A stretch of 64,000 bases of DNA from DATDFB01 sp036522835 (GCA_036522835.1 DATDFB010000207.1:44169-108168), one strand, 5' to 3'. Shown: positions 8,079 through 17,367, counted from the stretch's first letter. The notes: generated by a model not told the origin, from the sequence alone. Translations and numbers: made by a program.

Positions 8079-11000
8079 ATGCGGCGCCTCGTCGTTGTTT
8101 TCGCAATCCTCTGCGCCCACGGCGCGCTCGGCGCCGAGGAGCTGCGGCTCGTGCTGGAGCGGCACTCGCTCACGGCCACGTGGCGTACCTACCGCCAGTT
8201 CATCGACGGCGTGGAGGTCGTCGGCACCGCGGTGATCGAGCGGGTTGGGGATGACGGGACGGTGCAGGAGGTGGCGCGTGTGGAGTGCGGCGGCCATGCC
8301 GCCGCTCTCGCGGCGACAGCGGCGGCATGGCCGCCGCACTCCACAAGGATCTTCGTCAACGTCAACGGCGAAGCGCGCCCTGCCTACCGCACCATCGTGC
8401 GCGAGCGCCCCCTCGAGCCGGTCGCGCACTACTACGACGCCGAGACGGGCGTGGAGATCCGCACGGAGCCGCTCTTCTGGACCGCGAAGGGACGCGTTTT
8501 CGCGCCGAACCCGGTCGCGAAGCTCAACGATCCGTCGCTGCGCGACCGCAACAACCTGGCGAGTGCGGTGCCCGACGCGGCGTACAGCATCGTCGACCTT
8601 CTCGACCTTCCGTCATTGGGGCCGCTGATCGGGCCGAACGTCGCGATCGTCGACAGCGAGCAGCCCTTCACCGTCCGCGCCGACGCCGCCGGTCCACTGC
8701 TCTTCGACCGCTCGCAGCCGCAGTTCGAAGAGGTCAACGCCTATTTCCACATCGACCGCTCGCAGCGCTACATGCAGTCGATCGGCTTCCGCGGCACGCG
8801 GCGCCTCGTCGACTACGCCATTCCCGTCGATCCTCACGCCGCGAGCGGCGGCGACAACTCCTACTACATCGGCGGGCTGGCCAGCGGCGTCGGGTCGCTC
8901 TCGTTCGGCGACGGCGGCACCGACGACGCCGAAGACTCCGACATCATGCTGCACGAGTTCGGGCACGCCATTCAGGACTGGATCGCGCCGGGCGCATTCG
9001 GCGGCCCGCCCTCGGCGCAGGCGCGCGCGCTCGGCGAGGGCTTCGGCGACTACTGGGCCTTCTCGCAGAACTACATGGACACGGTCGTCACCGGCCGCAC
9101 GCCGTATTGCATCGCCGACTGGGACGCGCGCTGCGCCGGCGACGATCCGTCGCAGAACTGCGGCTACTCCGAGGGGGCGGATTGTCTGCGGCGCGTCGAC
9201 TCCGCGAAGACCATGGCCAACTACGTCGTCTCCGACGTTCCCGGCACCGAGCACCGCAACGGCGAGATCTGGTCGTCGGCGCTGCGCGAGATCTTCATGG
9301 CCCTCGTGCAGCAGAACGGCGCGGAGCAGGGGCGGCGCATCGCCGACGCTACGGTGCTCGAAGGAACGTTCGGCGTGCCGCCCAATCCGACGTACAACGT
9401 CATGGCCCGCAAGCTTCTCGACGCCGACCGCGCGCTGTGGGGCGGCGCGCACCTGGCCATGATCTGCGGCTCCATGGCCGCGCGCGGCATCATCGCCGCG
9501 AGCGACTGCGGCGTCCTTCCGCGCGGCGAGCTGACGTTCTTCCAGAGCGGCGCGCACGGCGTGTCGATCCCTGACGGCAGCGGCGAGATCACCGCCACGG
9601 CGCTCGTCACCGACACGCGCCCCATCGGCAAGCTCCTCGTGCGCGTCGACATCGAGCATCCCTCGCGCGGCGATCTGAAGATCGCGTTGGTCGCGCCGGA
9701 CGGTACGTCGCTCTTGCTGCAGGCGCCGTCGCTCGACCGTGTCGCCGACGTGCATGCCACGTTCGGCTCCGATATCGAGCCGGCGCAGTCGCTCGCCGTG
9801 TTCAACGGCAAATCGATCGCCGGCGTGTGGAAGCTCGTCATCGCCGACACGCGCCAGGGTGACGCCGGACGGCTCATGTCGTGGGCGATCGTGGCCAACT
9901 TCTCCGGCGACACCACGCGAACGCTGCGGCCGTTGTCGACCGCGCCGCGGCTGAACATCCCGGTGGTGGCGCGCACCGGCGGCCTCTCCGGGTCCCTGTG
10001 GCGCAGCGATCTGTTTCTCTACAACCGCGGCGGCAGCGAGGCGAAGGTGACGATCGTCTACACGCCGAGCGGCGCCGACGGCACGACCGCGTTCGGCGCG
10101 GTGACGACGGTGATCGCGGCGAAGCAGCTCGTGGCCTTCCGCAACGTCGTCGGGCAGCTCTACGGCCCGAGCGGCAGCGGCACGCTGGAGCTGCAGGGCG
10201 ACGTGCAGCAGCTCACGGCGTGGAGCGCGACGTACGACGCCAGCGGCAACGGCACGGTCGGGCAGTCGGTCGACGCCGTGCGCTCGGTCGATGCCGCGGG
10301 CGCGGGCGAGTCGCTCTGGCTCGACGCGCTCTCCGTTGGCGACGGCACGACGACGCGCACGAACGTCGGCGTCGTGGAGACGGCGGGGGAGAGCGGCAGC
10401 GTCACGGTCACGCTTTACGATCCGGTCAACCGCGCCGTCCTCGATACGCGCACGCTGCAGCTCCTGCCGTTCATGCATCTGCAGTTTCCTCTGCCGCCGC
10501 AACGCGACCTCGGGCCGAAAATCGCCGAGGTGCGCGTGGCCAGTGGGAACGCGCACGTGGTTGCGTACGCGTCGGTCGTGACCGCGGGGCAGGACTCGAT
10601 GTACGTGCCGGCGCGCCGCGCGAACGCGCAGCGGCGCGAGGTCATCCCGGCCGCGGCGCTCACCGGCGGCGTCGACGCGACGTGGCAGACCGACCTCTGG
10701 ATCGACAACGTGCTGCCGGCGGCGGAGCAGGTCTTCACGCCGCCGGTGCCGATCACCTACTTCGCGTCGACGCCGGCGCAGTTCAAAGGCATCACGCGCA
10801 GCGGCATCGGCAGCAGCTACGTGGCGAACTTCGTCTCCACGCTCGGCGGTTTCGCCGGCACGACGGGGCAGATCGAGCTCGATCTCCCGCGCGGCGTCCT
10901 CGCCACGTCATTTCTTTACAGCACGCCTCAACGCCGGGGCGACACGATCCTGCCGGTGGCGCCCTCCGAGGCGATCGGCGCCGGCGACACGGCGGACGCG

Positions 11001-11297
11001 ATCCGCATCGAGAACGACGCCGCGTTCCGGACGAACGTTGGCTTCACGGAGGTGGCGGGAGGGGCAGTCACAGTGCGGATCTCGCTCGTCGATGCCGGCG
11101 GAAACGAGCTCGCCGCGACGACGGAGACGGTCGCCCCGCGGGGCCGCGTGCAGCTCGCCCTCGCCGCGCTGATGCCGGGCGACATCGTCGACGCGCGCGT
11201 GCATTTCGAAGTGATTTCCGGCTCCGGGCGCATCGTCGCGTACGCCTCGGTGGTTGACAATGCGTCGCAGAATGCGTATTTCGTGCGGGCCCGATGA
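8079..11297 (+). CDS. Secreted zinc metallopeptidase with P-domain and C-terminal beta repeats
   Basis: A signal peptide (MRRLVVVFAILCAHGALGA) precedes a propeptide-like region and a gluzincin catalytic core with HEFGH at residues 292-296 and the probable third zinc ligand Glu320 in EGFGDYW, as in M4/M36 peptidases. Residues about 480-608 resemble the proprotein-convertase P-domain (SRGDLKIALVAPDGTSLLLQ). From about 620 to 1072 come beta-rich repeats (LWRSDLFLYNRGG, WQTDLWIDNV) similar to those in the secreted protein at 33878-35089, likely surface or matrix attachment modules. Bases 8280-8344 carry a perfect 27-bp inverted repeat translated in frame in the propeptide region. The protein has 1072 residues; the stop overlaps the next start (ATGA). 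Confidence 0.87.
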   Translation: MRRLVVVFAILCAHGALGAEELRLVLERHSLTATWRTYRQFIDGVEVVGTAVIERVGDDGTVQEVARVECGGHAAALAATAAAWPPHSTRIFVNVNGEARPAYRTIVRERPLEPVAHYYDAETGVEIRTEPLFWTAKGRVFAPNPVAKLNDPSLRDRNNLASAVPDAAYSIVDLLDLPSLGPLIGPNVAIVDSEQPFTVRADAAGPLLFDRSQPQFEEVNAYFHIDRSQRYMQSIGFRGTRRLVDYAIPVDPHAASGGDNSYYIGGLASGVGSLSFGDGGTDDAEDSDIMLHEFGHAIQDWIAPGAFGGPPSAQARALGEGFGDYWAFSQNYMDTVVTGRTPYCIADWDARCAGDDPSQNCGYSEGADCLRRVDSAKTMANYVVSDVPGTEHRNGEIWSSALREIFMALVQQNGAEQGRRIADATVLEGTFGVPPNPTYNVMARKLLDADRALWGGAHLAMICGSMAARGIIAASDCGVLPRGELTFFQSGAHGVSIPDGSGEITATALVTDTRPIGKLLVRVDIEHPSRGDLKIALVAPDGTSLLLQAPSLDRVADVHATFGSDIEPAQSLAVFNGKSIAGVWKLVIADTRQGDAGRLMSWAIVANFSGDTTRTLRPLSTAPRLNIPVVARTGGLSGSLWRSDLFLYNRGGSEAKVTIVYTPSGADGTTAFGAVTTVIAAKQLVAFRNVVGQLYGPSGSGTLELQGDVQQLTAWSATYDASGNGTVGQSVDAVRSVDAAGAGESLWLDALSVGDGTTTRTNVGVVETAGESGSVTVTLYDPVNRAVLDTRTLQLLPFMHLQFPLPPQRDLGPKIAEVRVASGNAHVVAYASVVTAGQDSMYVPARRANAQRREVIPAAALTGGVDATWQTDLWIDNVLPAAEQVFTPPVPITYFASTPAQFKGITRSGIGSSYVANFVSTLGGFAGTTGQIELDLPRGVLATSFLYSTPQRRGDTILPVAPSEAIGAGDTADAIRIENDAAFRTNVGFTEVAGGAVTVRISLVDAGGNELAATTETVAPRGRVQLALAALMPGDIVDARVHFEVISGSGRIVAYASVVDNASQNAYFVRAR
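8280..8344. repeat. Perfect 27-bp inverted repeat with 11-base loop, inside a gene
   Basis: The left arm is 8280-8306 (begins GTGGAGTGCGGCGGCCATGC) and the right arm, 8318-8344, is its exact reverse complement. Both arms are translated in frame as VECGGHAAA and AAAWPPHST. Single arms of the same sequence occur at 21643-21670, 30441-30470 and 36005-36038. The match to a dispersed repeat and the compositional bias of the encoded peptide indicate that this is an inserted element. Confidence 0.9.
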
Positions 11298-11884
11298 ACG
11301 CAACCGAACCGCAAACGCTCGCGCAGCTTCCCTTCAAGCTGCTCGAAGAAACGATCCGCCAGCTCCGCAGCACGCGCAACGACATCATTCGTTACGGCGT
11401 CTGGAACGTCCGCAACCTGACGGACGAGGAGTTCAATCGCACCGACGACCGCCGGCTCTACGGCTATTTCCGCCAGGACCTGCTCGAGACGCGCTTCCTT
11501 TCGAAGGGACGCCGCGTCGACCTGATCCAGCTCTGGAAGTGGTTCGACGATCAGATGAGCGGCACGGAGCCGCTGCTCGTCGACGGGCAGGAAGTCTTCC
11601 TCAATGTCCAGGACAAGGACCTCGAGAAAGTGCGCAAGCGCATCGCCGAGATCCAGGCGTTTCTCCCGACGTTGCGCGGCGACGACCTCGAGGCGTTCAA
11701 GCGCGTGAAGTACAAGCTGCGCCGGACGGTGATGCGCCTGACGTACGACCTGCACCACCTCTTCAAGCGGCTGGAGAAGTACCGCAAGAACTTCGGCGCC
11801 GCCGCCGTCCCCCGCCCCGAGCGCGTGCCGCTCGAGGCGGTGGCGGAGATTCCGGAGCCGCCGGCGATGGAAGAGGACGAGTAG
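11294..11884 (+). CDS. Helical protein of unknown function
   Basis: This 196-residue cytoplasmic protein has no signal peptide or membrane helix. It is rich in charged helical segments (LLEETIRQLRSTRNDIIRYG, VRKRIAEIQAFLPTLRGDD) and ends in a Pro/Glu-rich acidic tail. It is translationally coupled to the metallopeptidase gene (ATGA overlap). I do not recognise a family. Its TAG stop (11882-11884) forms the first bases of the large iterated-heptamer element, so its 3' end abuts that element directly. Confidence 0.72.
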   Translation: MNATEPQTLAQLPFKLLEETIRQLRSTRNDIIRYGVWNVRNLTDEEFNRTDDRRLYGYFRQDLLETRFLSKGRRVDLIQLWKWFDDQMSGTEPLLVDGQEVFLNVQDKDLEKVRKRIAEIQAFLPTLRGDDLEAFKRVKYKLRRTVMRLTYDLHHLFKRLEKYRKNFGAAAVPRPERVPLEAVAEIPEPPAMEEDE

Positions 11885-12070
11885 GTGACGGGTGACGGAT
11901 GACGGATGACGGGTGACGGATGACAGGTGACGGATGACAGGTGACGGGTGACAGGTGACGGGTTGAGACCTATCACCCGTGACCCGTGACCCGTGACCCG
12001 TGACCCGTGACCCGTGACCCGTGACCCGTGACCCGTGACCCGTGACCCGTGACCTGTCACCCGTCACCTA
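11882..12070. repeat. Iterated-heptamer element with 15-bp perfect terminal inverted repeats
   Basis: The left arm iterates GTGACGG/ATGACAG-type 7-mers (11885-11964). A centre of about 15 bases follows, and the right arm iterates GTGACCC 7-mers. The ends are a perfect inverted repeat: TAGGTGACGGGTGAC at 11882-11896 and its complement at 12056-12070. The outermost TAG on each strand is the stop codon of the gene on that side. The intergenic space between the two convergent genes is entirely this element, which could act as a bidirectional terminator. Confidence 0.93.
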
Positions 12071-15000
12071 AATCTCGATCGTCGTCGGCATTCCCTCATT
12101 CACCGTCACGCTCGTCGAATTCACCACGCGGTCCGTCTTGTCGAGCACTTCCAGACGGAACGTTCCGGGCGCGACGTTCTGCATCGTCGTCACCCCCGGC
12201 GACGGGAGCAGCGGGAACGCCCCTTCGTTGAATCCGAGGCGGGCGTAGGGAAGGCCGCTGCCGTCGATCAGGCGGATGCGGAGATCGGACGACGAGCTCT
12301 TCGACTTGATGAAGAGCGTGCCGCCCGGCGTCATCGGCACGTCCTGTGACGGCGACGGCGACGACACCGTGATCGTCCGGAGCGCGTAGCCGCTCGCGTA
12401 CAGCGTCACGCGGTACGTCCCCGGCGCCAGGTTGAGCGCCAGCTCCTGGGGATTGGGATTGAAGCGAAAGCCGCTGTCGATCGTGCGCCCCTGCATGTCG
12501 ACGATTTGCGGCGTCGCCGCCAGGAGGCGCCGATCGCGGGCGTCGACTACGCGCAGCGTCACGCCGGCCGAGGGGGAGAGCTTCAGCTCCACGTCCGCCG
12601 GCGCGTCCTGCACGTCGATGTCCTTGACCGCGTGGCCGAAGCCTTCCCTCTCGGCGCTGATCTGGTACGAGCCGCGCGAGACCGTGTCGAGGATGAAGTT
12701 GCCGCCGGCGTCGGTCACCGCCGCCTTCGAGGCGAACGGCGTGTTGGTGCCGCTGGCGGTGATCTCCACGCGCGCGTTCTCGAGCGGCTGGTCGTTCGTC
12801 GCGTCGATCACGCGCCCGCGCACGGTGCTGACGCGGATGTCAATGTCGAAGGTCCCCGAGCCCTTCACCTCGTACGACGTCGAGTACGGCGCGGTGCGCT
12901 CGAAATCGACGACCTGCACGTTGTACGGGCCGTCCGCAAGCCCGCTCAATTCGTAGCTCCCGTTTCCGTCGGAATTCGCGCTGGCGTTCGTCTGCGCCTT
13001 CCCTGCCTTCGGGTAGAACAGCACGATGGCGTTGCGCAGCGGCTGTCCGCCGCGGGTGATGCGGCCGCGCACGACCGTGTCGGACTTGAATTCGATGTCG
13101 GCCGTGGCGCTGCCGCCCGCGTCGAGCACGACCGTCTTCGGCTCCGACGACTTCGACCCGCCGCCGAACGGCCCGCCGACGCGGGCGATTACGCGCACGG
13201 TGCCGGTCGGCGCCCCTTCGATGCGGTAGTTCCCGCCGGAATCGACCGGCGCGGACGACGTGCCGGTCGCCGCGCCCGAGGCCAGCACGTTGGTCTGCTG
13301 CATCTCGTCGGCTGTCAGTCCGCTGACGTGGCCGGTGATCGTGCCGCCGCTCTTCATCGTCACGCGCACCGGCGCGCCGGAGCTGACGTCGACGTCGCGC
13401 GAGATGCCGTTCGCGTAGCCGCTCTTCGACGCGGTGAACGTGTAATGTCCCGGCGCGAGCCCTTCCAGAAGGAAGTTGCCGCCGCCGTCCGTGCGCGCCT
13501 CGCGGCCGCCGAAGCCGCTGTCGCTCGCCGACGATGCCCGCACCACGGCGTCGCCAACGGGCACCCCGGCGTCGGTCACGACCGTGCCGGAGACGCGCAG
13601 TCCCGACGAGAGCTGCACGTCGGCGCGCACCTCCTTGCCGGTCAGGTTCACCGTCTTCGTCTCGGTCACGTAGCCGCTGCGCGAATAGTTGAAGGTCTTT
13701 TCACCCGGCTCCTGCGCCTCGATCGTGTACTCGCCATTCGGATCGGTGACGACGGTGCTCCCCATCCCGTCGAAGCGCATGACGCGCCCGCCGCGCGAGC
13801 TCTGCTCGGGCGCGACGGTGACGCCGGAGAGCGGTTCGCCCGACGATCCCGTCACTTTGCCCGTCAGCTTCACGCCGGTATCGAGCTCCACCGTTACCTC
13901 GGGCGCGGTCTTTCCTTCCTCGACTTCGATGTTCGGCACGCGGCCCTGCGTGTAGCCGGGCGCGTTGACGACGACCTGCGTCGGTCCCGGCCGGACATTG
14001 TCGAGCGTGAACGCGCCGTCGTCGCTCGTGAACGCCTTCAGCATCGGCGGTGTCTGGATCACCATCCCGCCGCCGCTGCGCGATGTCGAGACGCCAGCCT
14101 GGAACGACGACACCGGCTGGTGCGAGGCCTTGTCGACGACGTGGCCGGTGATGCGCCCGCCCGGCGGCAGCTCGATGTTGACGTCCTTCGCCGGCGCGGT
14201 GACCTGGCGCATCTCCTGGATGAACGCCTCCTGCTTGTTGACGACGAGCATCATCGGCCCCGGCGCGAGATCGGTCAGGCGGAACGTGCCGTCGGGCGCC
14301 GACATCGTCGACTGCATCCCCTCGGTCATCGACATCGTGGAGACGTTGACGCCGTCCACGCCCATGCCGCCGCGTGTGACGCGCCCGGTGATCTCCACGC
14401 CGGGCTCGACGACGATGTCGACCGGCTTCATCCCCGCGGCGACCTGCTGCGCGCGCAGCGTCTTCGACGCGTAGCCCTCGGCCTTGACGACGACGTCGTA
14501 GCGCCCTTCCTTGACGCGCACGACGAACGTGCCGTCGGCGCCGGAGCGGACCATATCGTCGCTCTGCCGGCTGTTGGCGAAAGCCATGACGCGGCGGATC
14601 TGCGCGCCCTGATCGTTCGCGGTCTCGACGGTCTCGATCGCGGCGTTGGGCACCGGCTTGTTGTTCTTGTCCAGCACGCGTCCGGCGAAAGCGATGCCGC
14701 GCGGGATCGTCAGGCTGACGCCGCTCTTCTTCTCGCCCGCGATGACGCGCATCGGCGTCGTGTGTGCCGGCGGGTAGCCCTTCTTTGCCGCGTCGACGAT
14801 GATGTCCTGCTCCGTCTGCACGTCTTTCACGACGAAGCGCCCGTCCGGACCGCTGTAGGCGCCGCGCGCGTCGGGGCGGCCGAACATCATCGTGAAGTTC
14901 ATCGCCTCGCGCGACGCAGCGCGCGTGTTCACGCGCGCTGCCGCGACCGGGCGCTTGTCTTCGTCCATGACGACGCCGCTGATCGTGCCGAGCGGCGTGG

Positions 15001-16063
15001 CATAGAGCGACTTCTGCACGGTGCGGCCGGCGACGAGCGGGACCTCGACCCGGGGGATGTTGTAGCCGGGACGGCCGGAGAAGACGGCGTACGTGCCGGG
15101 AAGGGCATTGGGAATCGTGAACGCGCCCTTCGCGTCGGTGATCGCCCCGTACACCACCTCACCGCCCATGTTGAATCCGGCTTGCAGGAGCGAGACGAAG
15201 GCGCCGGCGACCGGCTGCTTCGTCTTGGCGTCGACGACCAGGCCGCTGAGCGTCGCCGCCTTGGCCAGCTTCACCGCCACCGCTTTGTCGGTGTGGGCGC
15301 GGTGCGCGGCGTGCGTGCCGAGGCGGATCTCGACGTCCTGCCAGTCTTTCTTCGCGTGGGCGATCGTGAAGGTGCCGTCGTCGGCGGTTTTGCCGGCCGG
15401 CCAGTGGTCGACAAAAACCTCCGCGCCGCCGGCCGGCGTCGTACCGTCCTCGACGACTGCGCGGCCGCTGATCTTCACGCCGGCGTTGAGCGCGCGGTCC
15501 GGCGACATGCGCGACGGGTCGCGCATCATGAAGTCGCTGAGCGGCGCGTAGTCGGGATGGAGCACGACGACGCGGTTTGCCCACTTCGAAGGATCGGGAA
15601 CGGAGTATTTGCCGGCGGCGTCGGTGACGGCGACCGCATCCGCGGCCCCGCCGGTCCAGTAGACGGTGGCGTTCGCGACGGGCTTGCCGTTCGCGGTGAT
15701 CGTTCCGGTCTTCGCCGCGGCGCGCGCCAGGACGATCGCGCCGGCCTCATCGTTCGCCATGCTCGAGGTGGATTCCGGCGCGTAGCCGGCGGCGTCGACG
15801 CGGAGCTCGACGAAGCTCTGCTCCTTCGGGACCTCGGCGCGAAAGCTGCCGTCGTTGCCGGTCGTGGCGGTGGCGAGCGCCTTCCGCTGCGGCGTGGCCG
15901 AGGCGATGCGCAGGCGGCGGGCTTCGGCGGTCTCTGGGGCGTAGACGGAGATCTTCGCCCCGATGACCGGCTGGCCGTCGCCGTTCATCACCGTGCCGGT
16001 GATGGAGGCGAAGGCGGGGATGGCGAGAAGAAACGCAAAAAGCGAGGAGACAGCGCGGCGCAT
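12068..16063 (-). CDS. Very large secreted protein made of carboxypeptidase-regulatory-like repeats
   Basis: A signal peptide (MRRAVSSLFAFLLAIPAFA) is followed by about 1310 residues of roughly 80-100-residue beta-sandwich repeats. Each has the pattern ItGrV.d..g.PvagA.V..., then a DG.F.i..v.pG.Y.v core, as in CarboxypepD_reg/Cna-B-type domains. I count at least a dozen repeats. There is no peptidase catalytic site. Such proteins are exported and probably act as surface or periplasmic scaffolds; a link to TonB-type transport is possible but not shown here. Start 16063 is supported by GGAGGGAG just upstream. The stop is shared with the iterated-heptamer element. A long open frame on the opposite strand is a codon-bias shadow. 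Confidence 0.9.
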   Translation of the reverse strand: MRRAVSSLFAFLLAIPAFASITGTVMNGDGQPVIGAKISVYAPETAEARRLRIASATPQRKALATATTGNDGSFRAEVPKEQSFVELRVDAAGYAPESTSSMANDEAGAIVLARAAAKTGTITANGKPVANATVYWTGGAADAVAVTDAAGKYSVPDPSKWANRVVVLHPDYAPLSDFMMRDPSRMSPDRALNAGVKISGRAVVEDGTTPAGGAEVFVDHWPAGKTADDGTFTIAHAKKDWQDVEIRLGTHAAHRAHTDKAVAVKLAKAATLSGLVVDAKTKQPVAGAFVSLLQAGFNMGGEVVYGAITDAKGAFTIPNALPGTYAVFSGRPGYNIPRVEVPLVAGRTVQKSLYATPLGTISGVVMDEDKRPVAAARVNTRAASREAMNFTMMFGRPDARGAYSGPDGRFVVKDVQTEQDIIVDAAKKGYPPAHTTPMRVIAGEKKSGVSLTIPRGIAFAGRVLDKNNKPVPNAAIETVETANDQGAQIRRVMAFANSRQSDDMVRSGADGTFVVRVKEGRYDVVVKAEGYASKTLRAQQVAAGMKPVDIVVEPGVEITGRVTRGGMGVDGVNVSTMSMTEGMQSTMSAPDGTFRLTDLAPGPMMLVVNKQEAFIQEMRQVTAPAKDVNIELPPGGRITGHVVDKASHQPVSSFQAGVSTSRSGGGMVIQTPPMLKAFTSDDGAFTLDNVRPGPTQVVVNAPGYTQGRVPNIEVEEGKTAPEVTVELDTGVKLTGKVTGSSGEPLSGVTVAPEQSSRGGRVMRFDGMGSTVVTDPNGEYTIEAQEPGEKTFNYSRSGYVTETKTVNLTGKEVRADVQLSSGLRVSGTVVTDAGVPVGDAVVRASSASDSGFGGREARTDGGGNFLLEGLAPGHYTFTASKSGYANGISRDVDVSSGAPVRVTMKSGGTITGHVSGLTADEMQQTNVLASGAATGTSSAPVDSGGNYRIEGAPTGTVRVIARVGGPFGGGSKSSEPKTVVLDAGGSATADIEFKSDTVVRGRITRGGQPLRNAIVLFYPKAGKAQTNASANSDGNGSYELSGLADGPYNVQVVDFERTAPYSTSYEVKGSGTFDIDIRVSTVRGRVIDATNDQPLENARVEITASGTNTPFASKAAVTDAGGNFILDTVSRGSYQISAEREGFGHAVKDIDVQDAPADVELKLSPSAGVTLRVVDARDRRLLAATPQIVDMQGRTIDSGFRFNPNPQELALNLAPGTYRVTLYASGYALRTITVSSPSPSQDVPMTPGGTLFIKSKSSSSDLRIRLIDGSGLPYARLGFNEGAFPLLPSPGVTTMQNVAPGTFRLEVLDKTDRVVNSTSVTVNEGMPTTIEI

Positions 16064-16138
16064 ACTCCCTCCGAAAGGGGTCAAGGGTTGCCGTTTAGAC
16101 GGAAAATTCGAAACGAGGTTCTGCTGTTGCTCGCGGCC

Positions 16139-16498
16139 ATGAGAACGGCCATTGTCGCTCTGATCGTCGCAGCGTGTACGACGGCAATGCAATTTCGCGT
16201 AATCGAAAAGGGCAGTTACGGAACCTCGGAGTCGGCGAAGCCGTCGATCGCCGTGGAAGGCTCGCTCATCACCCTGAACCTCGGGCGCCACATGACGGGC
16301 GGCTGGTCGGTCGAGCCGCTCGAGGTGGCGGGAGACGCCAACCTCGTCACGGTCAAGACGAAGGTGAACCGCCCCGCCACCGGCGCGATGGTGACGCAGG
16401 CGCTGACGTCGCCCTACGTGAAGATCGACGTCGGCGTGCAGCCGAAGAAGGTGCGCTGGATCGAGGAGAACGGCGAGCTGATGGCGGAGACGCCGTGA
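16139..16498 (+). CDS. PrcB-C-domain-like lipoprotein
   Basis: This 119-residue protein has a lipoprotein signal (MRTAIVALIVAAC, lipid Cys13). The mature part matches the PrcB C-terminal domain pattern: a strand with TGGWSVEPLEV, then L-V-T-V, then P-A-T-G-A-M-V-T-Q-A-L-T-S-P-Y. In the named family this domain occurs in a protein of a treponemal protease complex, but it also occurs alone as a small secreted protein whose role is unknown. The gene diverges from the giant repeat protein and its stop overlaps the next gene's GTG start. Confidence 0.72.
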   Translation: MRTAIVALIVAACTTAMQFRVIEKGSYGTSESAKPSIAVEGSLITLNLGRHMTGGWSVEPLEVAGDANLVTVKTKVNRPATGAMVTQALTSPYVKIDVGVQPKKVRWIEENGELMAETP

Positions 16499-17367
16499 GG
16501 TCGCGCCCGCTGCGGCAGACGATGCTCCGCCAGCGCCTCGACGAGCTCGTGGCCACGTTCGACGTGTCGACGATCTCCCCCGACCCGCTGGAGCTCGTGC
16601 GGCGTTACGACGATCCGTTGGATCAGGAAGTAGCCGGCCTGATCGCCGCCGCGTTCGCGTATGGGCGGGCGGAGATCATCGTGGCGAATATTGGCGCGGT
16701 GCTGGAGAAGATGGGGCGTTCGCCGTATGCGTATCTCGAGGGCGCAGGGCGCAGGAGGCGGGGCGCAGGGGGTGACTTTGCCGGCTTTTCCCATCGCTTC
16801 CACAAAACCGCGGATCTCGAAGCGCTGCTCGATTGCATGGCGCGGGCAATTCGCGCGCACGGTTCTCTCGGCGAGCTATTCCGGACGTGCTACGACGATG
16901 CGGACGCAGACATCGGCCCGTCGCTGACGCGTTTCATCGACGCACTTCGCTCACCTGTTACCCGTCACCTGTCACCTGTCACCTCCTCCTTGCAATACCT
17001 CCTCACGAGTCCCCGCGACGGCTCCGCCTGCAAGCGCATGCTCCTCTACCTTCGCTGGATGGTCCGCCGCACCCCGCCCGACCTTGGGCTCTGGACGTTC
17101 GTCGATCCGGCCAAGCTCGTGATGCCGGTCGACACCCACATTCATCGCATCGCCACGTTCCTTGGCCTGAACCGCCGCAAGAGCGCCGACTGGAAGACCG
17201 CCCGTGCCCTCACCGCGCGCCTCAAGGCGTTCGATGCCGCCGACCCCATCCGCTACGACTTCGCCCTCTGCCGGCTCGGAATTCTGGATCTCTGCAGCCG
17301 GAAGCGTCGGAAAGAGAACTGCGATGTCTGTCTGCTCCGCGATGTCTGCCGCTTCCCGGTTCAATAA
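16495..17367 (+). CDS. TIGR02757 (DUF2400) family protein, HhH/Fe-S type
   Basis: This 290-residue protein resembles the TIGR02757 family, distant relatives of endonuclease III-like helix-hairpin-helix glycosylases of uncertain function. Recognisable parts are QEVAGLIAAAFAYGRAEII, KRMLLYLRWMVRR, VMPVDTHIHRIA and a C-terminal cysteine cluster C-x8-C-x2-C-x5-C that suggests an Fe-S cluster. It starts with GTG overlapping the previous stop; an ATG at 16522 is an alternative. Two unrelated dispersed-repeat segments are translated inside it: GAGRRRRGAGGDF (16740-16773) and SPVTRHLSPVTSS (16951-16985). Both fall where family members vary, so the protein may still fold. Confidence 0.83.
   Translation: MRSRPLRQTMLRQRLDELVATFDVSTISPDPLELVRRYDDPLDQEVAGLIAAAFAYGRAEIIVANIGAVLEKMGRSPYAYLEGAGRRRRGAGGDFAGFSHRFHKTADLEALLDCMARAIRAHGSLGELFRTCYDDADADIGPSLTRFIDALRSPVTRHLSPVTSSLQYLLTSPRDGSACKRMLLYLRWMVRRTPPDLGLWTFVDPAKLVMPVDTHIHRIATFLGLNRRKSADWKTARALTARLKAFDAADPIRYDFALCRLGILDLCSRKRRKENCDVCLLRDVCRFPVQ
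16740..16773. repeat. GGGCGCA-type iterated heptamers inside a gene
   Basis: Four or so imperfect copies of GGGCGCA/GGGGGCG lie in frame in the TIGR02757 gene. The same word builds the inverted elements at 32353-32442 and 46948-47033. Only one arm is present here. Confidence 0.8.
16951..16985. repeat. CACCTGT-type iterated heptamers inside a gene
   Basis: About four 7-mers (CACCTGT, TACCCGT, CACCTGT, CACCTGT) lie in frame in the TIGR02757 gene. They match the right-end sequence of the 11882-12070 element, and this is one arm only. Confidence 0.8.

Noticed and set aside
12506..16498. A 1330-codon open frame on the plus strand antisense to the giant repeat protein
   Set aside because: Arg/Ala/His-rich, low-complexity product without signal or domain. 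It mirrors the codon bias of the real gene on the other strand. Only its last 360 bases (16139-16498) are a real gene.
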